NCBI GenBank assembly: GCA_017553505.1
Contig: JAFZLD010000026.1
Span: forward strand, 19,446 to 83,445
Source: Lachnospiraceae bacterium
GTDB taxonomy: Bacteria > Bacillota > Clostridia > Lachnospirales > Lachnospiraceae
Direction: 5' to 3'
DNA: 64,000 bases
Positions 8,700 to 17,157 of this stretch are shown here, in pieces. The position numbers and the translations under genes were made by a program. Each line of letters begins with the position of its first letter. Position 1 is the first letter of the stretch. Below the pieces are notes generated by a model. That model was not told the DNA's origin. It did no database searches and saw nothing but the letters and a program-made list of their open reading frames with translations.

Positions 8700-11600
8700 T
8701 TATGAATTTAGTCCCATTAATTGTTCCATGCCGTCCCAGTCAAATGTCTTAAGCATCTTTTCAAGCTCGGCCATTTTTATCTCGTCTTCGTCCGGAAGTT
8801 TGTATTCATGCAGACTTGCCAGTATCATTTCGACCGCATCGTAATCCATCTGCGGTATCACGTCGGCAAGAGCAGAATATGCATCCTTAAGCTCATCCTC
8901 GGGAATCGGAGGAAGGTTGTCCGCTTTCTTTTCCTCCTCTTTAAGCAGTTTTAGCTTCTCCTTAAAGTCTTCGTACATGCTTAAGAGTCTGTCCGTATTG
9001 TCATTTATAAAGTTCATGTTGTCGTGGTTGCCCGCGTCTTCAAGCTGCTCGGCAAGCTTTGAAAGAACAGGTGCGCCGATAATTCGGGCCGAGCTCTTAA
9101 GCGCATGAACCTTTATGGTATACAACCTTATGTTACCACTATCGTACGCATCTTTAATTACCCTTGAATTGTCATCGATAGTGTCAAGGAACAATTTAAG
9201 TGCATATATATAATTCGCCACGCCACCGGAAGCTTTGATACCGTCTTCGGCGCTGACGCCTTCGGTTTCGTAGATCCACTTCATATCTTCGGGAATCTCT
9301 GTAATTTCTTCCACCGCGTCGGCCTGCGTAGGCTTCTCCATCATTTCTTCGGGCAGATGCTTCATGATGGTCTTTTCAAGTATCTCGGGCTCAACGGGCT
9401 TTGAAAGATAACCGTTAAAGCCTTTGGACTTGTAGAATTCTTCACCTGCCGTGGAGTTGGCGGTAAGGGCATAGACAGGTAAGTCGGGATAAATCTTTCG
9501 TATCTCTGCAACCGTCTCGATACCGTCCATTCCGGGCATCATGTGGTCGAGAAGTACCACATTAAACCGGTGATCCTTAATCTTATTAAGAGCATCTTCG
9601 CCGCTTTCCGAGGTGGTAACGAATACCTTGGTAGCCTTTAAGAGTCCCTTCATAACGTTTAAGTTCATCTGGTTGTCATCGACTACAAGGATGTCGGCAT
9701 CGGGCGCGATAAACTGAGGAACGTAAGGTCCTTTGGCCTTGCTTTCGTCATGCTCGATAAATGCACCAAGAGGTGTCGCATCCACGATCTTTTGATTAAT
9801 CGTAAGTATGAATTCCGAACCTTTTCCGTACTCACTTTCTACCCAGAGATTGCCGCCCATAAGCTCGGCAAATCTTCTTGAAATATCAAGGCCGAGGCCG
9901 GTTCCCTGAATACTGCTGTTCTTCTCTTCGTCAAGGCGCTCGTATGCCGTAAAGAGTTTTTCTTTGTCCTCTTCCTTAACACCCATACCGGTGTCGACTA
10001 CTGAGAATCTGAGGCTTGCAATGTCATCATTACGTTCCTGCATTGAAACATAAAGTGCGAGGCCGCCGATGCTTGTGTACTTTACTGCGTTGGTAAGAAG
10101 ATTTAGAACAATTTGTTTTATTTTGCCCGCGTCACCATACATGCGCTTGGGTAAGAGTTCGTCTACAACAACGTCAAAAGTAAGTTCTTTTTCCGTACTC
10201 TTAACACGAATCATGGAAACGATTGAACGAAGATTCTCCGCAACATCGTATTCCTGCTCCACAAGGTGCATCTTGCCGGATTCAATCTTACTCATGTCGA
10301 GAAGGTCGTTAATAAGACCGAGGAGTGATTCCGAAGCGTTCTTAATGTCGAGAGAATAGTTCATCATGGCCAGGAAATAGCCCTTGGGCACGCCCGTCGG
10401 GTCTTCACGCATAATCATTTCGTTCATACCCGTTATCGTATTGATGGGGGTACGAATTTCGTGAGACATATTGGCAAGGAAGCGTGACTTGGCGGTGTTG
10501 GCGCGCTCCGCTTCTTCTTTGGCCTTTCTGATTTCCTCGTACTGCTTGTTGGCAAGCGTGGAATGCATGATTCGCCATACAAGAAATGCACCCAATGCAA
10601 TTGCCAGGATACTTATAACTACCCTTACAAGCAAAAGCTCCATTAGCTTCGGTGTCTTGTAAATCTTATACGTATCTTCCTGAATGACGTCTCCCGCAAT
10701 CTTATCAAGTACCTGTATATGCAGTGTGTAATCGCCGTAAGGAAGTCTGGTGTACTCAAGCGGGGTTATATCGCTCTTTAAGACGGTAATTCCTTCGTCC
10801 TTAACACCTTCAAGGTACAGGCGAACCGTAGGATTGAGCATAGTGTAATCCATTACGGAAGCAGTAATCTGTATACGTCCGTCAGAAGCCGGAATTCTGT
10901 ATACTCCGTCCTCGCTTTCCCTAACCTCAGCGTCGTCACAGTAGATGCTTCTTATAGCTGTTTTGATTTCGCTTTTGCCTTCATAATAGTTGTTAATGTC
11001 GACCCTGATAACACCATGTCTTCCGGGAATATAGAGGAAGCCGTTATTGTCCCTGAAACTGTATGAGTTACTCGTAACCGCATAAGGAAGGCCGTTGGCC
11101 ATGGTGTAGAGTCTGTAATCTTTGACATCATCATTGAGCATATCGGCCTTCTTGACCATATACACTCCGTACGAAGAAAGAATCCACATATTGTCGGTGT
11201 TGTCAAAGTAAATATCATAGTTATTGTTGTACGGGAACGTAGTAACTGCTTTAATCGTTCCGTTCTTGTAGTATTCGATGGAGTTGGATGTTACTATCCA
11301 GTACACATCTCTTTTCTCATCTTTTACTATCTTCATGATAACGTCACTTGTAAGGCCGTCGTCGCGACCGATTCTTTTGGCATTGTAGCCGTCTATAATA
11401 TATATTCCGTCACCGTCGGAACCTGCAAGAATTCTTCCGTCGTCAAGTTCGGCAAGTGTCATGAAGACACTGTTCCTGACTACAGGTCCCGAGCCGACAG
11501 TTCTTTGTATTCTGCCGTTTTGAATGACTGCAAGACCACCGTTGGTACCCACAAGAGCACTTCCGTTCTCGGAGAAAGTGATGCATCTTACATGATTGTC

Positions 11601-12959
11601 GGGAAGCCCGTTCTCGGTGGTATAAGAAGAAATATGCTCATACATCGAGAAGCATACAAGTCCCTTGTCGTTATTGTATGTCGCTATCCAGATGTTTCCT
11701 TCTTTGTCCGAGTTGATGCAGCGGATTCTGGTGTCTTTAAGGTACTCGGTAAGTTCATTGTCGATAGACTTACCGTCTTTGTTGATTATATAAAGGCCGG
11801 AATCGGTTCCGATATAAAGCCTGCTGTTAACAAGACATACCGCGTTCGTAACCACCTCGGGAAGTCCTACGCGGGCACTGTAATCCGCAAAGTTGTTGCT
11901 TACAAGCTTCATGACTCCCTGAGTTGAGGAAGCAATCCATAAATTGCCCTGGTAATCGGAGGTCACCATTTCTATTCCGCTGTCAAAAGGAATACCCTCA
12001 AGCTTAACAAACTGCAGCTTTTCGTCGAGATATCCCACCATGCTCGCAGAAGAAACCCATACTCTTCCGCAGTCATAGTTCATCCAGTGAACATCGGTTA
12101 AAGGCTCTACGAAAATTTTGGTCATGTGACTTGAATCCAGACCGAAATCCCCATAGAATACCATCTTGTCTTCTGTACCTATGTAGACTTTGCCGGGATT
12201 AAGCGGGTCCGCAAGGATGGTCGAAATCTTCTTCATTCCCAAATCTGCGCTGGTATAGACTTCTTTGACCTTGCAGTTTTCAATCTTAAAAATATAACCG
12301 TTGCCTGTCTGACCGTATATTATACCGTTGCTGTCGGCACTGAGCTTAAGGACACGTTCCTCTCTTAATCTTTCTTCCGAAATATCGTGAACCTGCATGT
12401 CCGAATCCACGTAGCATACGCCGGAAGTAGTACCGATAAAGATGTTACCTTTCGGATCTTCCTCGAAAATTCTTATGGAGGATGAAGGAAGGCCGTCTTT
12501 GTATGTAAAGTGCGTTACGTCGCCGGTTCTGTTAAGTATTACCACGCCGTTATCATTGGTTCCTACCCAAATACGCCCCTTACTGTCTTCAAAGAACCCT
12601 CTGGCGCTGGTAAGACCGCCCGCAGTGTCAAGTCTCTTGAAAGTAGAACCGTCATACTCAATAACACCGCTGTAACCGCCGATGAATATGTGGCCTTCTC
12701 GTGCTCCCATAACAAACATCGCATCTGATGTGGGAAGACCGTTTGAAGCGTCATAAACCTCGGTAGTGTATCCCATGCCGGATATCTGTCCCGTAGCCGC
12801 ATAGCCGCCGCCACAAAGCCCGCTTGCCGCTCTTGATGCAAGTCCTATGGGTCTGTAGGTGGAAGCCTGAGCGTAAGTATTCAGTTTAAAGAAAATTCCG
12901 GACAGCACGAATAAGCCTGCACATGCCATCGCTATGAATTTTATCTTTCTTTTAACCAT
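8700..12959 (-). CDS. Hybrid two-component sensor kinase with extracellular propeller (HTCS-like, no HTH)
   Basis: 1419 residues. An N-terminal signal anchor (8-30) precedes ~14 Reg_prop-type blades (about 65-660; repeated 'DGLP...', 'GNIWIAT', 'IFIGTTSGV'). Then come a Y_Y_Y-like domain (about 690-765), a TM helix (774-797), a coiled linker and HisKA with His833 (FLANMSHEIRTP). HATPase_c follows (NLLTNAVKYT, DTGMGV, GTGLGL), then a receiver with Asp1138 (VVLLDHMMPGMDG) and an Hpt domain with His1285 (VHALKSSARIIGA). The propeller/Y_Y_Y sensor is typical of the glycan-sensing hybrid systems of Bacteroidetes. Here the AraC output is missing and a full relay (H-D-H) is present instead. It probably signals to the adjacent receiver protein. 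Ligand unknown; a nearby glycan locus makes oligosaccharides a reasonable guess. Confidence 0.9.
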   Translation of the reverse strand: MVKRKIKFIAMACAGLFVLSGIFFKLNTYAQASTYRPIGLASRAASGLCGGGYAATGQISGMGYTTEVYDASNGLPTSDAMFVMGAREGHIFIGGYSGVIEYDGSTFKRLDTAGGLTSARGFFEDSKGRIWVGTNDNGVVILNRTGDVTHFTYKDGLPSSSIRIFEEDPKGNIFIGTTSGVCYVDSDMQVHDISEERLREERVLKLSADSNGIIYGQTGNGYIFKIENCKVKEVYTSADLGMKKISTILADPLNPGKVYIGTEDKMVFYGDFGLDSSHMTKIFVEPLTDVHWMNYDCGRVWVSSASMVGYLDEKLQFVKLEGIPFDSGIEMVTSDYQGNLWIASSTQGVMKLVSNNFADYSARVGLPEVVTNAVCLVNSRLYIGTDSGLYIINKDGKSIDNELTEYLKDTRIRCINSDKEGNIWIATYNNDKGLVCFSMYEHISSYTTENGLPDNHVRCITFSENGSALVGTNGGLAVIQNGRIQRTVGSGPVVRNSVFMTLAELDDGRILAGSDGDGIYIIDGYNAKRIGRDDGLTSDVIMKIVKDEKRDVYWIVTSNSIEYYKNGTIKAVTTFPYNNNYDIYFDNTDNMWILSSYGVYMVKKADMLNDDVKDYRLYTMANGLPYAVTSNSYSFRDNNGFLYIPGRHGVIRVDINNYYEGKSEIKTAIRSIYCDDAEVRESEDGVYRIPASDGRIQITASVMDYTMLNPTVRLYLEGVKDEGITVLKSDITPLEYTRLPYGDYTLHIQVLDKIAGDVIQEDTYKIYKTPKLMELLLVRVVISILAIALGAFLVWRIMHSTLANKQYEEIRKAKEEAERANTAKSRFLANMSHEIRTPINTITGMNEMIMREDPTGVPKGYFLAMMNYSLDIKNASESLLGLINDLLDMSKIESGKMHLVEQEYDVAENLRSIVSMIRVKSTEKELTFDVVVDELLPKRMYGDAGKIKQIVLNLLTNAVKYTSIGGLALYVSMQERNDDIASLRFSVVDTGMGVKEEDKEKLFTAYERLDEEKNSSIQGTGLGLDISRRFAELMGGNLWVESEYGKGSEFILTINQKIVDATPLGAFIEHDESKAKGPYVPQFIAPDADILVVDDNQMNLNVMKGLLKATKVFVTTSESGEDALNKIKDHRFNVVLLDHMMPGMDGIETVAEIRKIYPDLPVYALTANSTAGEEFYKSKGFNGYLSKPVEPEILEKTIMKHLPEEMMEKPTQADAVEEITEIPEDMKWIYETEGVSAEDGIKASGGVANYIYALKLFLDTIDDNSRVIKDAYDSGNIRLYTIKVHALKSSARIIGAPVLSKLAEQLEDAGNHDNMNFINDNTDRLLSMYEDFKEKLKLLKEEEKKADNLPPIPEDELKDAYSALADVIPQMDYDAVEMILASLHEYKLPDEDEIKMAELEKMLKTFDWDGMEQLMGLNS

Positions 12960-12989
12960 TATCGGGACAAACCTCCTCGCAAAAACGGG

Positions 12990-15155
12990 TTATACGCTCT
13001 CATTGTACTTTCGTAAAATAACTTTAACTTCGGGAAGCGATTCCATGAATACTTCCACGCACTTAGGATCAAACTGGGTGCCTGAGCCTTCCTGAATCAG
13101 TGCAAGTGCTTCTTCAAGCGGGAATGCCGGTTTATAAACGCGCGTTGACGTCAATGCATCGAACACATCCGCCACAGAAGTAATTCGAGCCGAAAGCGGA
13201 ATCACCTCGCCGTGCAAGCCTTCGGGATAGCCCTTGCCGTCCCAGCGCTCGTGATGATATGCCGCCATGTTTCTTGCTTCTTTAAGGTAGTTCTCACCTT
13301 CTACGGTACTGATTGCTTTTTCCATAATCTTCTCGCCCGCAGAGGTGTGAGTCTTCATAATTTCAAATTCCTCGGCTGTAAGCTTGCCGGGCTTGTTCAA
13401 AATACTGTCGGGAATGTTAATCTTTCCGATATCGTGAAGAGGCGCGCTTCGTACTATGTCAGATATAAACTGTGGTGTAACCTTACCCGCATAGTAACCT
13501 TTTTTCATAAGTCCTTCGCCGATAATCTTAACGTAAGCCGCCATTTTCTGAATGTGGGCGCCGGTATCGGAGTCTCTGTTTTCGACCAGGTCCGCCATGG
13601 TAATAATAAGACCGTCCTGCATCTTGGCTGTTGCGTCCGTATATCTTCTGATGCTTCGCATCTGCTCGGTCTGGTTGAGTGTCATGTCACAGATTGAATA
13701 ATAAAGCTTCTCAACCTCGTCCTCGGTATTAATTTCCAAGGTTCTTATGTCCTTAACCACTTCATCGAGCTTCTTTTGGTCGCTGCCCGCTTTAATGAAG
13801 CGTTCAACCGCCATAACAATTGAGTTGATGGGGTATACAAGGAATGTACCCGCAGTCCAGATTCCGTAAGCCAGTATCAAAAGAAACAGTCCCGCCATCA
13901 TAAGTACGATATGCACAAGAAAGTCTCTCATATAATTCGACAAATACTGAATATAAGTGTCGGCACATGCATACGCAACGCATTTACCGTCACTGTTGAA
14001 TATGGGCGTATACGAGGTAATGAAATAGTTCCATTGTGTTTTAATCGGAATCGACGGCATATCTTTGCCTGCCAGGAAATCATCTAAGTACGGAGCTATA
14101 ACACCGTCAACCGGATAAGTTTCTCCCGGTTCGTAACCCGGTATGGGCTCTTCATGGTAGTTTCCTTCATAATCCATGTTGGCATCCAGGTCGAACACAA
14201 ATGTCATATCGGTCTCATCTATCTGAATTACGGATAAATTCTGAACACCGTATGCGTTATCCCGAATCTTGTACATAAGTTGCTCGGTATCGAGATATCC
14301 AGGCGTATTGACTCCGTATTTTATATATTTAGCTATGGAATCTCCGTCAACTATCTGGCTTACAAAGTTGGCAGCACCTTTATTTATCTCGGTTCTCTCA
14401 TTAATTGCGTTTTCAAAATAAAGTCTGATACCTACCCAGAACATGATAATAACAAGCAGGATAGCCATGCCGCTCATGGTAAGGGTCATTCTGGTACGAA
14501 CGGAGCGCTTGTTATCTTTGCTCCACCGTCTCATGGTCTTTTTTTCGGTTTCGGAGAGCGGTACCTGTCTCCATGTACTGTTTCTAAGCTTTTTCTTAAG
14601 CTTCTCCGGCAGAAAACGAACCACCAGATAAGCTACCATAAACGAAATTCCTTTATCCGGAACATTTACAAGAATTTCTACAACAATGAATGTCAGAAAT
14701 GCCGGCACGCCCGTTGCTTGTGAAAAAGCAGAAACCGAGTCGCCGATAAATGTATTCTGAGGCTGTCCGAAAAGTCTCCACTGAATCAATCCTCCGACAA
14801 TGCCCGTTATAACGCTTAATTTCAGAATCAAAAGAATCTTATTCTTAATCTTCCTAATATCATTTCTGCTTATAAACTCAACCACCGTAAGAGCTGTGAT
14901 TGCATTGACTATACTGAAATAAATGGAGTCTGGGTAAAAGAAACCGCACATCATGTTGGTCATAACTGCGGTAAGAATGCCCGGAAAATATCCGCAGAGG
15001 ATTGCAACAGTGATTGTGCCGATAGTGTCAAAATAAAACGGCACACTCTGCCTGTATGTAAAAGAAGCGAGAACAACGTTAAACGTAATTCCCATTAAAA
15101 TGCAAATCGAGCTTATTATTCTTTCGCTGTGTTTTTTGCGTAAATCGTGCTTCAC
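12990..15155 (-). CDS. HD-GYP domain membrane protein, probable c-di-GMP phosphodiesterase
   Basis: The GTG at 15155 is chosen because GGAGG sits 8 nt upstream; an in-frame TTG at 15248 has no ribosome site. 721 residues: about five TM segments at the N-terminus, resembling an ECF-type or MASE-like membrane sensor. A further TM (about 225-243) precedes an extracytoplasmic Cache-like region (245-405), then a TM and a HAMP-like linker. The HD-GYP domain carries ENRDSDTGAHIQK, HD at 574-575 (APLHDIGK) and HHERWDGKGYPEGL with GYP at 642-644. All canonical metal ligands appear present, so hydrolysis of cyclic di-GMP is likely. First gene of the four-gene signalling operon; the kinase gene follows 30 bp later. 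Confidence 0.88.
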   Translation of the reverse strand: MKHDLRKKHSERIISSICILMGITFNVVLASFTYRQSVPFYFDTIGTITVAILCGYFPGILTAVMTNMMCGFFYPDSIYFSIVNAITALTVVEFISRNDIRKIKNKILLILKLSVITGIVGGLIQWRLFGQPQNTFIGDSVSAFSQATGVPAFLTFIVVEILVNVPDKGISFMVAYLVVRFLPEKLKKKLRNSTWRQVPLSETEKKTMRRWSKDNKRSVRTRMTLTMSGMAILLVIIMFWVGIRLYFENAINERTEINKGAANFVSQIVDGDSIAKYIKYGVNTPGYLDTEQLMYKIRDNAYGVQNLSVIQIDETDMTFVFDLDANMDYEGNYHEEPIPGYEPGETYPVDGVIAPYLDDFLAGKDMPSIPIKTQWNYFITSYTPIFNSDGKCVAYACADTYIQYLSNYMRDFLVHIVLMMAGLFLLILAYGIWTAGTFLVYPINSIVMAVERFIKAGSDQKKLDEVVKDIRTLEINTEDEVEKLYYSICDMTLNQTEQMRSIRRYTDATAKMQDGLIITMADLVENRDSDTGAHIQKMAAYVKIIGEGLMKKGYYAGKVTPQFISDIVRSAPLHDIGKINIPDSILNKPGKLTAEEFEIMKTHTSAGEKIMEKAISTVEGENYLKEARNMAAYHHERWDGKGYPEGLHGEVIPLSARITSVADVFDALTSTRVYKPAFPLEEALALIQEGSGTQFDPKCVEVFMESLPEVKVILRKYNESV

Positions 15156-15253
15156 GTATCGTGCCTCCGATAAATATTCGGGCATATTTTCAAGTGCTTT
15201 TTGCACATAAACATCCAAAAATAATGATATCACCGAGTTATTTAACAAAAGGC

Positions 15254-15292
15254 AAAAAAAGCTGCCATTTCAAGCGAAATGACAGTTTTTTT
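15254..15292 (-). terminator. Intrinsic terminator after the GH127 gene
   Basis: Stem CTGCCATTTC/GAAATGACAG with loop AAGC (15262-15285), followed on the minus strand by seven T. It isolates the glycan locus from the signalling operon. Confidence 0.85.
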
Positions 15293-15301
15293 GATAAATT
15301 G

Positions 15302-17146
15302 TTATTTTTTTACCTTAAAATACACCTGATAAGGCTCGTAACCTACCTCGTTAAGCTTCATAAAGCTGATTCCGGGGTCAAGATTCTCGGTCTTATAGAA
15401 GGTTCTGAAGTCGCCCCACTGACGTTCTGTGTCGGCGGAAAGTTCCTTGCAGGGGTCGGCGGTCTCTATTGTGAGAACACGCTCTTGCTTGGTAATGCCG
15501 GCAAGCACTTCCGAACCGTATCTGAATGCTCCCACAGTGTTGTCATCGGGAAGGGTAATAAACTTAAGTCCGATGGGAAGAATTACTGTCACGGTGTCTT
15601 CTTTGTCCCATACACGCTTAATCTTTACAAAGTCACATTTCTTGGTCTCTGCAACAAGCTCATCGTTAATGTAGATGGCCGCTTTCTTGTCAATCCATTC
15701 GGGGATGCGCACGTAAAGCGTAATCTCTGCATTTTCGCCGGTCTCGACAGAAATAATGTATTTCTTGAAGTCGGGCTTATTGGCATATGCGGCGGTGGTA
15801 TCCGTAACTGTCTGCTTGGCATTGTTCTCGGAAGAGTTCATGAGGCTTCCGTTCATGCGGTCCTCTCGCACACGTACCTTCACGAGAACGTCCTCGGTCA
15901 CGAAGTCAGCCTCTGCATTTAAGTACTGTGTCACGTAAATGCTGTTGCCGTCCTGATAGAATATGTGACGGTTCCAAGCGGCATTGGCCTGCACCATAGT
16001 ACCGTGACAGCAAAAGAAAGAATCTTTCTCTCCCGCCCAGTCTTTCTTGGAGCCTGCTTTGAGCGGCAGGAAGTAGGTAAGCAAGCCTTCGCCCTTGCTG
16101 CCTTCATAAGGCATTCCCTGCCAGTAAGTCTGAGCTTTGATACCGTTCTGAACGTTGTACTCAATGTACTGTGAGTAAAGCGGATCTTTGGTCTGTTTAA
16201 AGAGGAAGTCCGCAAGACGAATCATGTTGTATACGGTGCAGTGTTCCTGGTTCTTATCACCGAGACGAGCCTTAAACTTCATCTTTGGAGTCCAGATTTC
16301 ACCCTGTGTCTGACCGCCTGTTACGAAGATTCCTCTGTCGGTAACGGCGCATTTCCAGTAGGCTTTAACTATATCAAGGTATTTCTTGTCACCTGTAACT
16401 TCGAATGCTCTTGCACAACCCATAATCTCGGGGATTGTGGTATTGGCATGCATGTTGGTAAGAACGTCCTTGCCCTCAAGAAGGGGATTGAAGAGGCGTC
16501 CTCTGTAGTAGCGCTTGAGAAGCTCCTCGTACTTGGCATCGCCCGTTATCTCAAGAAGGTCTGCCCATACTTCAAGCATTCCGCCTGTCTCTACATCAAG
16601 AATGTCGTCAAACTCCTCGCGGCTATACTGTCCGCTCCACTTATAGAACCAGTCTGCGAGGTGGTCGGCTATGTCGAGAGCCTTTTCAAGCTTCATAATC
16701 TTGTAAACGTCCACAAGGCCCATAAAGAGCTTGTGAATGGTATACTGAGGCGCCCAGACAGCCTTACCCTTCGCTATCCAGTAAAGATACTTCTCGGGGA
16801 TGGAGCAAGCCCACTCTCCGCCGTTGTCAATCTGGCATTCTTTGAGTTCGTCTAAGATTGCGGAAGTCTTGGCATAGAGCTCGAGGTCTTCTTTTTCCTC
16901 GTATACAAAAGCAGCCGCCGAAAGCCAGTGACCTAAGAAATGGCCTCTTAACTGGCAGGACAAATCCTCCCAGCCGTCCAATGCTTCCTTGTTGTTGCCG
17001 CGACCCGTAACTCTTCCTGCCTCAAACAGGAAGCTTCTGAGTAACTGCCAGTTTTCAAGAGACATAAGGTACTGCTTGTTGCGCATCTCGCGTCTTATTA
17101 AGTCGCCTTCAAAAATTCTAACGTTTTTTCCTTTTAACTCTTTCAT
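15302..17146 (-). CDS. Glycoside hydrolase family 127-like (DUF1680), beta-L-arabinofuranosidase type
   Basis: 614 residues, no signal peptide, so it acts on imported oligosaccharides in the cytosol. The family's zinc/cysteine active site is visible: Glu301-x-Cys303 (NQEHCTVYN) and the pair Cys379-Cys380 (FFCCHGT). This corresponds to Glu338/Cys340/Cys417/Cys418 of Bifidobacterium HypBA1, where one cysteine is the nucleophile. An (alpha/alpha)6 barrel is expected over residues ~30-400, followed by beta-sandwich domains. It follows the GH31 gene by 11 bp and ends the locus. Release of beta-L-arabinofuranose from side chains (hydroxyproline arabinosides, arabinan-type glycans) is the family role. 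The exact substrate, and GH127 versus related GH146, cannot be fixed here. Confidence 0.85.
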   Translation of the reverse strand: MKELKGKNVRIFEGDLIRREMRNKQYLMSLENWQLLRSFLFEAGRVTGRGNNKEALDGWEDLSCQLRGHFLGHWLSAAAFVYEEKEDLELYAKTSAILDELKECQIDNGGEWACSIPEKYLYWIAKGKAVWAPQYTIHKLFMGLVDVYKIMKLEKALDIADHLADWFYKWSGQYSREEFDDILDVETGGMLEVWADLLEITGDAKYEELLKRYYRGRLFNPLLEGKDVLTNMHANTTIPEIMGCARAFEVTGDKKYLDIVKAYWKCAVTDRGIFVTGGQTQGEIWTPKMKFKARLGDKNQEHCTVYNMIRLADFLFKQTKDPLYSQYIEYNVQNGIKAQTYWQGMPYEGSKGEGLLTYFLPLKAGSKKDWAGEKDSFFCCHGTMVQANAAWNRHIFYQDGNSIYVTQYLNAEADFVTEDVLVKVRVREDRMNGSLMNSSENNAKQTVTDTTAAYANKPDFKKYIISVETGENAEITLYVRIPEWIDKKAAIYINDELVAETKKCDFVKIKRVWDKEDTVTVILPIGLKFITLPDDNTVGAFRYGSEVLAGITKQERVLTIETADPCKELSADTERQWGDFRTFYKTENLDPGISFMKLNEVGYEPYQVYFKVKK

Positions 17147-17157
17147 ACTCTTATTCC

